Origin: Heterodera schachtii
Taxonomy: Eukaryota; Nematoda; Chromadorea; Rhabditida; Heteroderidae
Reading direction: 5' to 3'
Assembly: GCA_023374025.1 (NCBI GenBank)
Contig: SIJG01000010.1
Span: 1,254,300-1,318,299, forward strand
Length of the DNA stretch: 64,000 bases
Of the stretch, positions 43,636 to 54,179 are shown piece after piece; position 1 is the stretch's first letter, and each line of letters opens with the position of its first letter. The notes under the pieces are model-generated. The model was given only the letters and a program-made list of their open reading frames with translations. It did not search any database and was not told where the DNA came from. The position numbers and the translations under genes are program-made.

Positions 43636-45686
43636 TATTAACAAAAGCGAATTTCTCAAATAAAACAATATGCCAATTTTATTTCCAAATTTAAATTTGT
43701 TATTTTTTAATGTTTGTCATTTTGCAGATATTACGGCGTTGCCCAGGCTTCTTTGGACAAATTACAGGTTCAAGCTAATCGATTTGGATGAAGATATTCG
43801 TGCAAATCAATTCTGTGTTGGATATAACGAAGTAAATGGAAATATTTGAGGTATTAGACTTAATTTCACTAGCTTTGTTTCACGGTAATCTACTCTTGAG
43901 TTTGTCGGTTTTTCTCGGGCCTCGACTCTCGGGTTTTTGCGGGTTCTTAGGAGTTTTGAACCTCAATTCTGGAACTATACAATTTCTCGGTCTTTTTTGT
44001 GCCAGGCTTCTTGCAATTTTGAATATCTCAGGATTAAGCATTTTAGTCTATTCTTCTCTCGCATTTATCGGGATTTTTTGGTCTTCAATGCTTTCCCAAA
44101 ATCTCCGTTTTTCTCTCAATAATTGTCATGCAAACATTTATTTGCTAATGCTGATTCGAGAGTGAAATTCCTCAAGAATTTTTAAATCCTATAAAATCTT
44201 TTCTTGAACACTTCATAAACCTAAAAATGCGGCAATTTTGTTTTACGTAGTTCATATAAATTTTACTCTGTCAATTGACTCAAAAAATGAGAGAAAAATA
44301 TTGTATTAAAAATTTAAAAACGAATTTTTATTAGAAAATCATAAATTTTAAAAATTTTTAAAATTTTTTACTGAAAATTTAAATTTTTTTAGTTTAATAA
44401 TCATTTAAAGGTCCAAAAAGTCAAACTCTCGAGCAAACACTAATAATAATTACAGGTCAGAAACACACCTTTTGCACGCCAATTTCTGCTCGACTGGGCC
44501 AACTTGGAATTTTCACAGCCAAAATTTTCGAGCGCAGACAATGGCGCATTGCAAGTGAAAAACGGAAAACAAAATGAATTTTAAATTTTAAAATATTTAA
44601 TCAAATTTAGCTGCACATTCTGAAGACAGTTTTGCCAAGTGCCAAAATCGAAATTGAGGTGAAAATGGGGGGAAAATGCAAAAAATGAGCATAATGAGGG
44701 CAAGGAAAATGTGCCAATGATACCGTACCAAGCATGTGTTCAATTCACCGTAACGTAAATTTAAACAAAATATTGGAATTTTGTAACATTTTCCATTACA
44801 TAATCACGCTTTACATCTGTTAGGGTTCTGTAGGCTTCATTCCTTTCAATTTCCTATTACCGTAATTTTATTTAAAAAAATTATTTAAAATATTTTAATT
44901 TCATTCAAGAGTTAATTAATTAATTAGTTAATGGGAAAATGGCAAAATAGTAATAAAAAAAATTGCATGATTTTTTACTATGAAAAATTTTAGAAGAAAA
45001 AAAATCCAAAATTGTAAAATGACAATGCAGACAGACTATTTAATTATTTTTGTAAATGTTTGAATTATAAGGAGCCCAGCCTTCGAAATTGCGAATTATG
45101 AGAAGGGCCCACGGGTTTTGTCGGGATTGGTTTATGACCGGCGACCGATGGGCGGACACCGATTTTATGTTCCACGGCAAGTCAATTAATTACTGTACTC
45201 TTACAATACCGTACCCTATATTTAATTAATTCAAATTCAAAGACTGGAAACCGCCGCATAATTTGGACGGCAATTGGAAATCGCCGTTTGAAAAGGTGCC
45301 AAATGCGTCGGAAAGCATTGGCAGATATTCGGGATGGAATTGGCGCAGCGAATATGTAAAAAATTGTTGGAAAATTTATTTGACATTAAAAAAAAGTTTT
45401 CTGTTATAATTTTTGAAATTTAACGAAATTTTTTGTAATAAACAGTTTAATAGAGATTTAGAGCGATCGAATGGTATCAAAAACTAAAAATCAAATTAAA
45501 AATTAGCTTTGGAAAACAATTGATGGTATTTTCCACAATTTTTATTAGAAACTTTTAAATCATTTTATAATAATACACATAAATTATTTGACCTTTTTAT
45601 TCGTCGTTTTTTTATGGCTTTTAACAATGCAAAAGATACAATAAAATCCATTTGATCGTTTTTTAGCATTTCAATCATGAAAATAT

Positions 45687-45933
45687 AATTCAAAAACGAA
45701 GCCTGGCTGCCTACTTTTCAACGGTTTCATTCTTTGTTCTGGAAAACCAGCACCAAAATGCGTCCAAATTTGGGCTCACAAATGCCCATGTTTTCCCGCT
45801 TGGGATACGGTGTTTTTGGTCGGCCAATTCCTACGGTATCATTTGGCAAAGGATAACACTTATCACGATCATTGACCATTTTGGACAATTGCTGAAGATG
45901 GAGCAACAGAACAAGGCATAAAAATGATGAAAA
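45687..45933 (-). repeat. Right arm of 247-bp perfect inverted repeat
   Basis: Inverted copy of 42464-42710. Flanking DNA differs on both sides, so only the exon segment was copied. Lies about 0.3 kb beyond the last recognisable exon of the DUF273-like gene. Confidence 0.93.
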
Positions 45934-45959
45934 ATTAGGGGAGGGAAGGGATAATGCAG

Positions 45960-46580
45960 CGGTGGGAGACCAAAGGGGACCAATAAAATAGGCAATTGTT
46001 TAATGGGTCCTAGAAACGATAATGATGACACGTTTGAATGTCCTGATTAGGTACATCGAGAATTACATTTTGAAGGACAAATTCGGTACTTTTCTGTTTT
46101 GTGACCCCCCTGAAATTTTCAAATAAAAAGTCATTTCTAGGGTAATTTGGGGCGCTGATCACGAATATGACATTTATTTTTCAAAATTCTGAATCCGAAC
46201 CCGAATTCCAACAAAAATTCGAAATTCATAAATTACACGGAAACCTATTTTAGGGGTTTTCGAGGTTGTTGAAAACGGTTATGACATCCATTTTGTCCAA
46301 ATTCCAAAGCCCGAACCCGGATTCGTAAATCGAGACCAATTTATATAAAACAAACCTCATTTTTAATCCATTTTTTTTTGTACCACCTATTTACAAACCT
46401 GGCATTTTTGCAACAGATTCTGAATATTACAAAAAGTTAGAATTTTTATATTAAAATATCATTTTAAAAAATAATAAAATTTTCAAAATTTAATTGTATT
46501 TATTAGGATTTATTAGGAAGACAATTTTTATCAACAGCAAAACCCAAAAAAATTTATTGAAAAATATTGAAATGCGTGGT
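45960..46580. other. Non-coding DNA with GAATCCGAACCCGAATT words
   Basis: No gene. Short repeats around 46190-46330 resemble subterminal DNA of the elements described elsewhere. A related segment at 49888-50155 is bracketed by GAGGGTGCTGATTA inverted repeats. Confidence 0.4.
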
Positions 46581-46581
46581 G

Positions 46582-46975
46582 AATTGAACCTTGAAAAAAG
46601 AAATTTGTATTTAGATTGGCATTTTTCTATTTGATTTGAGAAAAATGCTTCTGGAATATGTAGAGAGACCGGGCAAAAGGTCAGACCGGTTTTTTTAAAA
46701 TCGGAATCGGAACCGAAAAAAAAACGATTAATTTTTTATAATTTTTCGTTTTTCGATATGCTAAAAAGTTATTTTATTTAAAAAAATTAAATTTTAAGGT
46801 TTCGTACCGGCGGACCACAATTTTCAACCGGGACTAAAAAGAGGAATTTTACAAGAAGTGCCGATTTTCAGCCCAATATTTCTAAAGACAACCTTAGAAA
46901 TAAGGACACTGGATGATCAAAAAATAAGGACATTGGAAGAAATAAAGACATTGGATGATCATGTCCTTGCCCCCT
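46582..46975. repeat. Duplicated block shared with 57932-58360
   Basis: Near-identical to 57932 onward, beginning aattgaaccttgaaaaaag. Includes GACCGGGCAAAAGGTCAGACC and the start of a 24-bp ATAAGGACATTGGATGATCA minisatellite (about three units here). It is the 5' edge of the L2-region duplication. Confidence 0.85.
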
Positions 46976-47718
46976 GAAAAATCACAATTTATAAAAAAAG
47001 TCCGCTTTCCCAATGAATCAGCGAAATCGTCGACGAATTCACCGACCGATGCTTAAACACAGAAAATGGAGTGATCCAGCTAAATATTTTTCATATTTTG
47101 CGTCCGAAAACTCCCAATTTTGCCAGTAAATTTATTTGGTTAGGCAAATGCCTAAACAATTTTTTTTTTAAATTAGGATCAAAATTATAATACCATCAAA
47201 ATTTAGTGAACTGAGCAAATCAAGATATTGTTGAACTTGAAAATTTATGATTTTTAGCAATCCGATCAATCAACAATTTTTTAAAAATCAATTGTTCTTC
47301 AGCCTCTGCTGGGATCCAACGAAATTTTTTACACCAAAGGCAAGTTTAAATGGGATACAGTATGTTTTGAATACAGTAAGGCGAAATGCTTGGGGAATTT
47401 TCTTTTCTGAGAAAAACCTTCACAACTTAGCTCAAAAGTAATCCATTTAATTTCTTAGTAAACAATTGGTAGTTCTAATTGTTCTATAACCATGCGCGCT
47501 TTATAAATCCGCCAACATAAATTAGCATGCATTATATTAAAATTAATTAATTATTATCATTCAAACTATCTTAGTATTAAAATAAAAAAGGTTATATTTC
47601 TGAATTTCCATTACTTCTTGGCGGTTTGTTATTAATTTAAAAAAAGAGAAATAGATTAACGCCTAAAAGCATGGAAATGATCTTGGTTTGCAATTTTGCT
47701 AACGAAATGGATAATGAA

Positions 47719-48097
47719 TAGAGCTCGCATTTTGAGGCATATGCCTTTTTTTTCTGCGCATTAGTTTCGATATATTAAGCATAGCATAAATAACGCATTT
47801 TCCACTTGGTTTGAGGCTCCTATGTTGACTTTTATTATGCCTTTTTTTTTTGCCAAATGCCTTTTTTGGCATTTTGTCGTAATTTCATTTTTTTTTCTTG
47901 ATAAAAAATTTAGGTTTAAAATTTTCCTTATAAGAAAAACATTGTAAAAATATTTAATAATCATTTAAATGACCAAAATTAAGTTTTTGGTTATGTTTTA
48001 CGTGTTTTTCTCCATAAAAATCCTTAATAAAAAAAATTTTAAATGCCTTTTTTCATGCCTTTTTCGCGATTTTTGGTGCCTTTTTTTGCGAGCTCTA
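47719..48097. mobile_element. Non-autonomous hAT-like element, perfect 8-bp target duplication
   Basis: Termini TAGAGCTCGCA and TGCGAGCTCTA are flanked by ATAATGAA at 47711-47718 and 48098-48105. A second, right-truncated copy is at 6223-6674. No coding capacity. Confidence 0.87.
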
Positions 48098-48423
48098 ATA
48101 ATGAATGAGATTTTTGAGAAATCATGTGTTTATTATGCATTTTTGTTTTAATTTTTGGCAAATATTATAGTCATTTTGTGCTTTTTTTTGCCAAATATAT
48201 AGGTATACTTATTTGGAGTGTCCTGATTAGCATTTTGTCGAATAAAAAAGCTTTTCACGCATAATTATATTTTAACTTATTGTGAATTTTTAAAAGATAT
48301 GCTGGCGGATTTATAAAACGCACTAGTAACGAATTCAATTCTTGCAGAGGAAAAATCATATTTTTGACAAATAAATTTTCATTTCTCAGTAATTGTCGAA
48401 TATTATTGTGAAAAATCACCGAA

Positions 48424-51400
48424 ATGGCAAAAGTTGCTCATCTGCTGCTGGCTTTGTTTTTGTTGGTGATCATTATGCATGAGATATTGTCACAGCTTCC
48501 AGACGACTATTGCTATGAATGCATCACTTGTATGTTATGTATATTTTTATAATGGCACATCAGCGGGATCTCATTTATCCCTTTTAAAAGGATATCCCAA
48601 GCGGGTAAAAAATCCTTCAAAAATTTAAATGTTTACTCTATTCAAGATTTGTACTTTTATGTTCTCGGCGTACGTACAGGGTGACAAATAAGTCTTGCAC
48701 CACCTATTTTTTGTTGTAACTTTTTTCAAACGCAACCAAAAATGACTAAAATATATTCAAAATGTGCACAAAAGATTAGGGAGTAATTATTATTTAATAG
48801 TTTTATCCTATCTTTAGAGAGCCCTAAGGTAGAGACAAAAATGTGCCAAAAATTTTTTACAGTTGGCACGCAACTCCCGGGTCAATGTTTTGGTCATTTC
48901 CGGAGAAAGGTTTAATGAAAAGAAACCATTTTTGCATGAGAATTAATGAAGACCCTGGTCACTTAAATGGACTAGACAAGATAATTCTCGGGCTCTACCG
49001 AGGGCTTTATACCACGCCAAAGAATTTCATCAAACTAAATTATTTTGTGGTTTTGACCCCGTGAGCCCTCAAAATCTATGAAATTTGACCAATTTCGAAA
49101 ATCGCCCGAAATTTTGTGAAATAAAAATAATTTTCAATAGCAGTTAATCACATCTGAAAGAGCAGATTCTGTTGGCTATGTTATATGGTTTTAGTATAAT
49201 ATAACATTTTTTAATTTATAAAATTGATGTCCGAAAAAATATTTTCCAAGTTGCGTGCCGTAAGGATATCAACCCATTTCATAGACCCATAACTTTTTTT
49301 CATTTACTTTTTAATAAAATTGGCTTTTCTTAATCTAATAAGGAATAATCCTAATTAATTTTTGCTATTTGTCTAAATTAATCCATTTTCATTTTGACTC
49401 GGTGCGCAATTTTTTTCATTGAAATCAACGATTTCTGATCACTCCCGTTTTGATGTTTTTTTCTGATTTTAAAAACAGTAATTATCATCAATTTCAAGCT
49501 TATTTTAAAGAACTATGTTATGCCGTATTCTCCACATGAATTCATTATTTTGCTTCACTTGGTTTAGTTGTTAGAATTTTTTTATTGTCTACGCACAGTG
49601 AACTTTTGGCGCCAAAAATGGGTCACAATTTTTGATGGTTCCATTATTCCACTGAGAAAATGAAATTTTTCTTTATAATTCAGAGTGCTTTAAAGAGAAT
49701 TGAATGGGCTTCAAAATGATCATAAAAAGATGGTTTATGAGATATTAGAAATTTTAAAGTGGTGCAAGACTTATTTGTCACCCTGTACAAAAATCTAAAA
49801 TTGAAAAATGTAAAGAAAAATTTACTATTTTCGGCAATCCGGAAGAATGCGTTCCCTAATATAACTTGTTTAATTTTGGGCTCGAGTTTGAGGGTGCTGA
49901 TTAAGAATCAGGACTCGGATTTGCCTAGTTCTGAACCTCGGATCCGAATTCGAACAAAAAACTTGAAATATTTTTATAAAATACTCGTTAAAACCGGTCA
50001 AATTTTGGCGCAAATTGCAATAGTTGTTAAATGAATTAGAAGCTTTTACTCCAAAAAAATCCTTTATTGAAAAAAAAAATCAAATTTTTGTTCGAGTTAG
50101 GGTCCAGGATTCGGAATTGAGCCAATCCGGGTTCAGATTCGTAATCAGCACCCTCAAAAACCCCCTACAAACTGGTTTTGAGCCAGAAAATTTAAAGTAA
50201 AAAAAAAAAAATTAGAGACACCCTTCTTCAGGATTGACATTTTTTCCAGAATTTTCTGAATTTAATCGTCAAGAAATATTAACTCAAAAATTAAATGTAA
50301 TTACTTTTTTTTTTGTTCATCCAGATAAGCATATCTTTTTTGTGCTGCTGGTCAAAATGAAGATTAAAGAAAACAAAAATAATTTAATAGGTCATTATTA
50401 TTCGCTCCGTTACCATAAAAAGAAGCCAGATGTGATGCTTAATCTCAACCAAGAATGGAAATCTACGATGTACACGACCATAATTCTCATTCTGGTCTTT
50501 ATGATCGTAAATGCGCCAAGAACGTGACAATGTGCCAAACGGTCAGATGCTTTAATATCGGTTAGTGTTTGCATTCAGCTGTAAGTTTGGCACCAGAGTT
50601 TGTGATAGCCAGCAAACCAAGGGATTATTCGATCAGGCTAAAATTGAGGGTGCTGGGATTTTAGGGATGTTAGTCAAAAAAACCACCAAAATGGGCTTTA
50701 GTCAAAAACCATCAATGAAAAAATTTTGACTGAAAATTCTATCTCTCCCCCTTACCCCCCCCCCCCCCCCCCTCTACTCTCTCTGCTTGCCCCCCCTATC
50801 CCTCTCTCTCTCTCTGTTCACCCCCTCCCTCTCTCTCTCGATCCTTCTCTCTCTCTCTCTTCTGCCCCCCCCCCCCCTCTCTCTCTCCCTCTCTCCCGAC
50901 CTCTCACTCTTCCCCTCCCCCCTATCTCTCGCTATCTCTCTCGCTGTCTCTATGTATGTTCTCTCTCTCTCTCGCTCTCTATCTCTCTGTATCTATTCAG
51001 ACTCACTATCTTTCTCTCTCACTTTCTTTAACTATTTCTCTCTCTCTGTCCAACTTTAGGGCTAAGTTGTTGCTAAAATTCTGAATCTTGGTAAGACTTT
51101 TTTCCAGCAGTGTACTGCTACGTATAGACAATGGTCGACCAATCTTTGTGCTGAACTCTTGTGCACCTAATCGTACTGGGTGCAGTTATGAGCTGTACCA
51201 GCTTTGTATCGACGAAAATGGGTACATCGAGTGTGAGCTTTGCCCGACGTTACCTAGTCAATCGTTGGCAGCTGGTCATGGTTGTAACTGCGAAAAGCGT
51301 GAAACGCCTGAGCCAAGGCCGGTGTGGAAAACCACAGCAACTGACCTGAGAAGCACTACAGGTAACAAATACCGTATCCCAAAAATTTTCTGAATCACAA

Positions 51401-52044
51401 GAAAACCGTCAAAATTTTTGCAGTTCAACAGCCCAATTACAATGATGGCATTAAACGCGCACTGCTAACCTCCGCATTCATTTGGCTGCAGCTGATTTGT
51501 AGTAGAATAATTGGGTCAATGGCAACTCGTACAAAAGGCAACCCGTGTTTTACAAAAACAAAGCCTATGCTTAAGCCTAGGCCCAAGCAAGCCTAGGCCT
51601 AGCTTAAGGCTAAGTCTAAAGCCTAGGCATAAGCTAAAGCTTATGGCTAAGCAGCCTGTGCTTAGCGCTAAACCTAAAGCCTAGGCATAACCTAAGCAAT
51701 TTTATACGAGTTGCCTTTTGTATGACCTCTAATAATTGCATTTTTGTCAGGGAACAGCAAAAAATTGCTCAAATTTTGAATTTTTATTTGCATTTGCCAA
51801 AAGTTCTGAAGTAAAAATTAATTTCGCTTTGTGCTGCACATTTTTTTGTTTAAAAATTTCATTTTTTGTCAAAAATCTAAAAAATCTTTTTTAGTGGAAA
51901 ATTTTTTGTAGATAGAGCCAATTAATCCATAATAATGTCGACTAATTTATTATTGTTTTTCTATTATATTTTAATGTTCCTTGTCAATTTTGTTTTTTCA
52001 TTTTTATTTTAGTTGGCATTGTCCAATTCGGAGTGCAGAATTAA
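48424..52044 (+). CDS. L2: small secreted cysteine-rich protein with hydrophobic C-terminal tail
   Basis: Five-exon model: 48424-48533, 50454-50560, 51128-51361, 51424-51498, 52013-52044 (558 nt, 185 aa). Signal peptide MAKVAHLLLALFLLVIIMHE, then CYECITC. Exon 2 has CAKNVTMCQTVRCF; exon 3 has GRPIFVLNSC, NGYIECELC and GCNCEK plus a Thr-containing linker. The end reads ALLTSAFIWLQLIFGIVQFG, a hydrophobic tail fitting a GPI signal or membrane anchor. Exon 3 aligns with exon 3 of L1 and has the same phase-1 introns on both sides. Intron 1 is enlarged by a Tc1-type MITE; intron 2 holds a long CT tract; intron 4 holds a telomere-like cassette. Exon 1 could instead end at an earlier gtatgt donor (48530), and exon 4 could read through to a stop at about 51595. 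Ly6/uPAR-like identity is only a possibility. Confidence 0.6.
48677..49785. mobile_element. Tc1/mariner-type non-autonomous element, TA target duplication
   Basis: 27-bp perfect inverted repeats (outer part CAGGGTGACAAATAAGTCTT) between TA dinucleotides at 48675-48676 and 49786-49787. 1109 bp, with no frame resembling a transposase. Lies in intron 1 of L2. Confidence 0.85.
49888..50155. mobile_element. Short inverted-repeat element
   Basis: GAGGGTGCTGATTA at the left and TAATCAGCACCCTC at the right, with GAATTCGGATCC-like words inside each end. The flanking duplication is not clear. Lies in intron 1 of L2. Confidence 0.5.
50740..51050. repeat. Long polypyrimidine (CT)n tract in intron 2 of L2
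   Basis: About 300 bp of CT, CTCTCTGT and C-runs on the plus strand, ending 70 bp before the exon 3 acceptor. Purely pyrimidine stretches can form H-DNA; the effect on splicing is unknown. Confidence 0.9.
51516..51728. repeat. Second cassette of degenerate GCCTAA/CCTAGGC repeats
   Basis: Left flank CAATGGCAACTCGTACAAAA, right flank ending tacgagttgccttttgta. The filling is CCTAGGC, CTTAAG and GCCTAA words, as at 5618-5800. Lies in intron 4 of L2. Confidence 0.55.
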
Positions 52045-52132
52045 AAGGAAGAAAAAGAGAGAAAAGAAGAAAAGGAAGAAAAAGAGGAAAAGGAGGAAAA
52101 AGAGGGAAAAGAGGAAAAAGAGGAGCAAAAGA
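52045..52132. repeat. AG-only polypurine tract after L2
   Basis: About 85 bp of aggaagaaaaagagg-type sequence begins right after the L2 stop codon. In another frame it would code a Lys/Arg run, but nothing else supports that reading. Confidence 0.7.
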
Positions 52133-53320
52133 AACACGCAATTAAAAAACAACAAAAAATATGTGTTTCTTTTTAATTAATTTATTATTCCGATAAAATA
52201 ATTTGCTTCATTCAATTTAGCAAAGTTAAAAAGAGTAAAAGGAACCATTGGCCAAAAGAAAATTTGATGGAAAAAGAAAAAGTAAAAACTAAAAATACTT
52301 AATGAAAAAAGAAAATACTGAGGGGATTTCTAAATTTTTGAAAGGTCCTGGTCATTTTAATAAATTTCTTTAAAAATTAATTCCTGGCGGGCCGGGCTTT
52401 TCGCCAATGCCAAAAGAAAATGTCCCTAAAAATTTTTAAATATGTACAAGAATCCCTGTCCTGGCCGAAAATCTTGAACCCAAGTCCGTTAAAGTCCCAG
52501 TTTTAAATCCGATCCCGGCTTTTCTGTTTCCGATCAATCCCGGTCCAAATTTTACTCCAAGTCCCTATATTTTGAATAAAAAACTAATGCTACCTTTTCT
52601 GTGCTTATCTCAACGTTTTATTGTGCAGAAATTTAAATGCCTAAATCTCATTCACCCCTAAGGACCGACCCGAAAATTTTTCAAAAATACACCTCTAAGA
52701 ATGAAAAATTTCTCAAAATCCGTCTCCATAATTTATTTATTTATTTTATTGACAAGGTTTTTTGATTTTTTGGCTTGATAAAAGAAACGAGGAGATTTTT
52801 ATTTGAATAAATTGCTATTTGTGGCGGATTTAACTAAAGAAAAGGTGGCGGAATTTAAACTAATGCCTTAGCACACCACCATTAATTTCAGCTCCAAAAA
52901 GTATTGGTTTTTCAGAACGGGAAATGGATTTGCTAACTAAAAAAAAGTTATTTAAGAAGCATTTAAGATTTTGCTTTCCTAGTTTTTGCCAGTAAAATTT
53001 TGAAAATTTAGCCTAATTTGTAAGGAGCAAAAAAAAAGAAAGACAAATGACCCTAAATAAGGGGAAAAGGTCGGCTATAATGGTTAAAAAAAAAAAAAAA
53101 AACGAATTTACAATGCCTGAAAAATCTTAATTAATGTCTTTAAAAATATATTCTTCAAAAATATGCATAAATCGATGTGCACATTTATTTGTGCCTTCGC
53201 TTTTGTTGGTGAATAATTTTGTCCACATTAAATAAAAAAAAATAAAAAAGCGTTGTGCCGATGAAAAAACATAAATAATTATGCAAAAACTGAATATAAA
53301 TTAATTACATAATTAGGGAT
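52133..53320. other. AT-rich non-coding DNA
   Basis: No exon found. The segment 53160-53310 is an inverted copy of about 39970-40120 (both include the atgcataaatcgatgtgcac region), another local inverted duplication. Confidence 0.5.
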
Positions 53321-53331
53321 GTGCTTTTTAG

Positions 53332-53424
53332 TAGTGATGCTCGAGACTCTCGGTCTCGAGTCTCGGGGTCAAGTCTCGGTCTCGGTCTCGAGTCTCGGGA
53401 AATTTTTGGTCTCTAGCATCACTA
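53332..53424. mobile_element. 93-bp hAT-like miniature element, perfect 8-bp target duplication
   Basis: Termini TAGTGATGCTCGAGAC and GGTCTCTAGCATCACTA are flanked by CTTTTTAG at 53324-53331 and 53425-53432. The inside is almost only GAGTCTCGGTCTC words. This is the shortest element here and shows how little is needed for mobility. Confidence 0.9.
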
Positions 53425-54179
53425 CTTTTTAGGTAAATTCGTTAGAAGTAGGAATGCCAAAAACACTTGAAAAAGCATTTCAATTGGTTTGGAGGGTAAA
53501 TATCCATCATATGTAGGTCCCAGACTCAAAATTGCATAAAAACACTTTTATAGGTTTTCTTAGGTGCTGAAAACGCCTAAACCATCAAAAAAGTGAAAAT
53601 GGACCCTTCAGTACTGAAAATAATAAACGGGAAATAACAATTTAAAAGCAAAATTTCGCAAAAGGGAGCATGCGAAGACGGAGCAAGTAGTGGGCCAAAA
53701 AAAATTTATTGAAAATATAGAAATGCTTGGTTCTCTATCTAAGGGAAAAATCGGACTTGAATTGAGATTCTTTGAATAACTCTTCAGCAAATGCTCGGAT
53801 CGGCTTCAAACAAAAGAGTACAGCTATTTTTTAAGGATTTCCTATCGAATGGTGAAAAGTATTTTTTTAAAGGTCGAAATAAAAAAAAGTTTCTTCAGAA
53901 AATTTTAGAAATTTTTGGGCCAAATTTTGGACCATGTCTTAAAAATGGGTCTGTAGCGGGTCGGGTGTTGCAGGTAGCGTCTTAGGCTTGGAGAAAGGGC
54001 ACATCAGAAGACTTTGGCGGTTCTAATGAGCTATCAAACGTCTTTTATAGCATAAATTTAAATTGAGTTATGCTTGCAAGACAAATTCGAAAAATTTCGA
54101 CTTTTTTCACCTTGAATTTCAGAATCCGGCTTAGGGGTATACGCAGGGACTCAGGGTGGTATTGAACGATATCTGGGAA

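Larger units (their letters stand above)
42407..45409 (+). pseudogene. Broken DUF273-like (putative Golgi glycosyltransferase-type) gene
   Basis: Exon 1 (from 42407) codes a type II membrane-protein start: short basic N-terminus, hydrophobic anchor (LTFLLATIACFSSFLCLVLL), then a stem ending in KFGRILVLVF before TGA. Later exon-like blocks: 43728-43831 (YYGVAQASLDK in one frame, RFKLIDLDEDI in another), 44456-44554 (NTPFARQFLLDWANLEF, SSADNGALQ), 44611-44658, 45080-45180 (MRRAHGFCRDWFMTGDRWAD, then DFMFHG) and 45243-45355 (DWKPPHNLDGNW). From memory, the NTPFARQFL...DNGA and GHGF-RD-W..DFMFHG signatures are those of the nematode DUF273 family; this needs a profile search. The region that should carry the central acidic motif is missing between the second and third blocks. 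There is a frame clash in the second, and the last junction is out of phase. A Tc1-like MITE sits in intron 1. Confidence 0.5.

Noticed and set aside
42667..43668. Two ORFs on opposite strands coding the same 70-odd residues
   Set aside because: They are the mirror arms of the Tc1-like MITE, not genes.
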